Shown here piece by piece: positions 6,583 to 8,993 of a DNA stretch of 8,993 bases. Every line of letters begins with the position of its first letter. The first letter of the stretch is position 1. The stretch comes from Clostridiales bacterium (GTDB lineage: Bacteria > Bacillota > Clostridia > Saccharofermentanales > UBA5734), in NCBI GenBank assembly GCA_007135995.1, contig SLHU01000390.1, positions 1 to 8,993 on the forward strand. The letters run 5' to 3'. The notes beneath the pieces were generated by a model. That model was given only the letters and a program-made list of their open reading frames with translations, was not told the DNA's origin and did no database searches. The position numbers were made by a program, and so were the translations under genes.

Positions 6583-8993
6583 ATGGATGTGAATCAGCAA
6601 AAGCACCGGTACTACAGGCATAGTCTTTCGCATCTGAAGCCCGTTCATGTTGACTGCCTGCGGCCCATGATGGCTCTTTCAATGCTGCTGGCTGCCGGCC
6701 AATGGCTGGGCACCCGCAGCTGGCCTGCCGGTGTATTATTTTCAGTTGTCCTATTACTGGCGTTTTTACTCCGCACTTGCTTTTCATTTCGACTGAAACA
6801 TTTTGCCTGGCTGCTGATTTTTTGCCTGGCAAGCGGCTTTTTCATGCAGTTTTACCGGCATCGGCCGGCGCAGCAAGAAGCGGCTGCGTATGCCGTTCAG
6901 GCTTCCGGACAGGATGCAGAGCGGCTTCAGGCATCGCAGGGCCAAGCGCCGCTGCAGATTGATCTTGAGGGCCGTGTGGTCAGTCTGGCCGACAGCCGGC
7001 ATCGCTTCGCGACGGTCATCATCCGCCGACGCGGCGGCCGGTACATCGCACTTCGCGGTCCAGCCGCAGACCTCGCATACGGCAGCACAATCCGGGTTCT
7101 GGCTGATGTTTCTTTGCCGCAGGCGCCGCGCAACCCGGGTGGTTTTGACCAGGCCGCCTGGCTTCGCGGCAAGGCTGTTTACCTCAGCGCCCAGGTGGCA
7201 GAAGATGAGCAGATACAAGTCATAAAGCCGGCACCCGTTTTTTCACTTAAAACATGGGGTGAGCACCAGCGGCAGCAATTGACCGGCTTATCGGCGCAAT
7301 ATCTGAGCGATCATCAAAATGCCTTGCTGTCAGCCCTGCTGCTTGGTCAGCGGCAGCAATTGACGCAAAAAGATCAGGCGCTTTTCAGAAAGTCGGGTCT
7401 GGCTCACCTCATGGCTGTGTCCGGTACGCATCTGTCGCTGCTGATTTTGCCGGTCGATAAAGGTTTGAAGATGGGCCGGATCAGGCGGCGAAGACGTATT
7501 TTAATCTTACTGCTGATCCTGGTTTCATATGGCACCCTGACTGGATGGCCAGTTTCGCTCAGCCGGGCTGTGATCATGAACGCGGCTGTTTTATGGGGGC
7601 GTTTTTTGCTGCGGCCGGCAGATTCACTCAACGCGCTGGCGCTTGCCGCGTTTGTTCTGCTTGCCGTGCGCCCTGACTCCATTTTATCCGTTGGCTTCTG
7701 GCTGTCACTGCTGGCTTCAGGCAGCATGATCGCAGGCGTCAGGCCGCTGGCAGGCAAACTGAGGCGATGCCTGCCTTTTCTGTCACAGAACACCGCGTTT
7801 ATCCTGGCAGCGCCGCTGTGTGTGCAGCTGGCCGTTCTGCCGCTGGCATTGGGACTTAGCGGAGAGATGACCTGGATTGGCTTTTTTGTTAATCTGCCTG
7901 CATCGTTTCTGGTCCAGCTGATCATTTTGTCGGCTCTGGCTGCTTTACCTGTTGCGGCGCTGGCTCATGCAGGCGCTGTTTTTCTGGGTCCACTGACCAG
8001 CCTGTTATTCCTGCCGCTGGCTGCTTTCTTGAATTTGCTTAAGATGCTGGCTTCGATGTTCGGACGCCTGCCGCTGCCCCGTTTGCAGGAAGGTCTTTTC
8101 CAGCCGCTGGTCTGGCTGTTTCTTGCCTGGCTCATCTTATACTGCTGCGGCATCATGACATCGCTGCTGCAGTTTTTTAATCAGTCATTTCGGCGCTGCC
8201 GGCGGATCTGGCTTCAGGGCCAGCTGCTGCTTGCCGGAGCGCTGCTGCTTTATTGCCTGATACATATCTGGCTTCAACCGCCTTTTGTGGTATGGTTTTT
8301 TGATGTCGGCCAAGGCGATGCGATCCTGCTTCAGGAACGCCGCGGCCTTCATGTGCTGGTTGACGGCGGTCCGACAGGAAGCGGCTACCGCGTGCTGCTG
8401 CCGGCAATGGATTCACTGGCGATTCATCAGATAGACCTGGCAATTGCCACGCATGGGCACGACGATCATCTGGGCGGCCTGATCGACTTGATCGAGATGA
8501 GACGGATTAAAAAACTGGCTTTCCCGGATAGCCTGATTGTCAAAACAAAATCGCCGGATACCGCAGCGGCTGCTTCAGCGTCCAAACCGTTTCTGAAGAC
8601 CGCTGAAAGCGCTTTCCCGGCTGATCACTGGCAGGTGGTCCTGTCACAGGATAAAGGCAGTGACCAGCTGGTGAGAAGGGCGCTGGACGCAGCGCATGAA
8701 GCAGATATTCTGGTGCAGACACTGCAAAGTCATGATACAATACAGTTTAATCAGGAGACAGATATGCGGGTCTTTTTCCCCGATGCTCAGACCGACGCCG
8801 ACTTCTCAGCGCGATGGCTTTCCGGACCGGTAAAAGACGGCAATACCTTGTCTTTGCAGATGCTGGCTCAGATTTTTGACCATCGTCTTCTGCTGACCGG
8901 TGACTGTACAGGTGATGTTGAACAGGCGCTGGTCCGTGACGAAGCCTGGCCTGAGACAGATTTGCTTAAGGTGGCCCATCATGGCTCGGGACA
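6583..8993 (+). CDS. comEC: DNA internalisation channel ComEC/Rec2, 3' end outside window
   Basis: ComEC is the inner-membrane channel that carries single-stranded DNA into the cell during transformation. One uninterrupted frame of 803 codons runs to the window edge. Order of parts: hydrophobic N-terminal helices (about 30-90), a soluble OB-like region ending in PRNPGGFDQAAWL, the conserved LLLGQRQQLTQ segment, LAHLMAVSGTHLSLL (277 is the Met), a multi-helix competence domain to about 570, then a metallo-beta-lactamase-like domain with FFDVGQGDA (572-580), VDGG, the metal motif HGHDDH (624-629), LTGDC (Asp774) and AHHGSG at the very end (His799-His800). The metal-binding residues visible are intact, so a nuclease role for this domain is possible. 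The ATG at 6583 follows AGGG eight bases upstream, and an in-frame TGA at 6556-6558 rules out a longer form. Only a short C-terminal piece should be missing. comEA is not immediately upstream. Confidence 0.94.
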   Translation, partial: MDVNQQKHRYYRHSLSHLKPVHVDCLRPMMALSMLLAAGQWLGTRSWPAGVLFSVVLLLAFLLRTCFSFRLKHFAWLLIFCLASGFFMQFYRHRPAQQEAAAYAVQASGQDAERLQASQGQAPLQIDLEGRVVSLADSRHRFATVIIRRRGGRYIALRGPAADLAYGSTIRVLADVSLPQAPRNPGGFDQAAWLRGKAVYLSAQVAEDEQIQVIKPAPVFSLKTWGEHQRQQLTGLSAQYLSDHQNALLSALLLGQRQQLTQKDQALFRKSGLAHLMAVSGTHLSLLILPVDKGLKMGRIRRRRRILILLLILVSYGTLTGWPVSLSRAVIMNAAVLWGRFLLRPADSLNALALAAFVLLAVRPDSILSVGFWLSLLASGSMIAGVRPLAGKLRRCLPFLSQNTAFILAAPLCVQLAVLPLALGLSGEMTWIGFFVNLPASFLVQLIILSALAALPVAALAHAGAVFLGPLTSLLFLPLAAFLNLLKMLASMFGRLPLPRLQEGLFQPLVWLFLAWLILYCCGIMTSLLQFFNQSFRRCRRIWLQGQLLLAGALLLYCLIHIWLQPPFVVWFFDVGQGDAILLQERRGLHVLVDGGPTGSGYRVLLPAMDSLAIHQIDLAIATHGHDDHLGGLIDLIEMRRIKKLAFPDSLIVKTKSPDTAAAASASKPFLKTAESAFPADHWQVVLSQDKGSDQLVRRALDAAHEADILVQTLQSHDTIQFNQETDMRVFFPDAQTDADFSARWLSGPVKDGNTLSLQMLAQIFDHRLLLTGDCTGDVEQALVRDEAWPETDLLKVAHHGSG
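7267..7364 (+). repeat. 17-bp direct repeat pair inside comEC
   Basis: CAGCGGCAGCAATTGAC occurs at 7267-7283 and identically at 7348-7364. The spacing is 81 bp, exactly 27 codons, and both copies are read in the same frame as QRQQLT. The second copy lies in the conserved segment before the AVSG motif; the first lies in the less conserved region before it. Confidence 0.85.
8604..8617 (+). promoter_or_regulatory. cre-like palindrome inside comEC
   Basis: TGAAAGCGCTTTCC contains a perfect 12-base palindrome and differs only at the last base from an ideal catabolite-responsive element bound by CcpA. It lies within codons for the metallo-beta-lactamase domain of comEC. Intragenic cre sites can act as roadblocks, but AGCGCT-containing words are common in the window's coding DNA (for example near 1157, 1485 and 1852), so a chance match is likely. 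Confidence 0.2.

Noticed and set aside
7404..7925. Long minus-strand open frame opposite comEC
   Set aside because: It is antisense to well-conserved ComEC motifs, has no SD and no recognisable protein features.

Overview
The window looks like chromosomal DNA of a Bacillota (Firmicutes) species, with roughly balanced base composition. Evidence for this is strong AGGAGG-type Shine-Dalgarno (SD) sites, an NFACT protein of the RqcH/FbpA type, a YsxC GTPase, a Gram-positive-style ComEC and the long (about 400 residue) form of ribose-phosphate pyrophosphokinase that I associate mainly with Clostridia-like lineages. The class-level placement is inference. I see no mobile element, CRISPR array, tRNA or rRNA.

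Layout. At the left edge is the 3' part of queH (+), which makes the last step of queuosine in tRNA. It converges on, and overlaps by 74 bp, the end of rqcH (-), the ribosome quality-control factor. The rqcH leader holds four diverged copies of a ~30-bp repeat; the last copy supplies the SD and start codon of rqcH. Upstream on the minus strand are a 95-residue two-helix membrane protein of unknown function and two tandem paralogous prs-type genes, each 405 codons when started at its SD. A near-consensus promoter sits before the first prs gene. The order on the minus strand (5' to 3') is prs copy A (4261-5478), prs copy B (2947-4164), the small membrane protein (2594-2881), then rqcH (526-2439). 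I see no clear terminator between them, so a common transcript is plausible.

Divergently, on the plus strand, lies ysxC/engB (ribosome large-subunit assembly GTPase), followed after 225 bp by comEC (DNA uptake channel), which runs off the right edge inside its metallo-beta-lactamase domain. comEC is one continuous open frame of 803 codons.

Themes. Three genes act on ribosomes or tRNA (queH, rqcH, ysxC) and two on PRPP supply. Most of the window is ordinary housekeeping. The points most worth a second look are the repeat-built rqcH leader with its short upstream frames, and the prs duplication, in which copy A has changed the catalytic-loop KRR motif to RKR.
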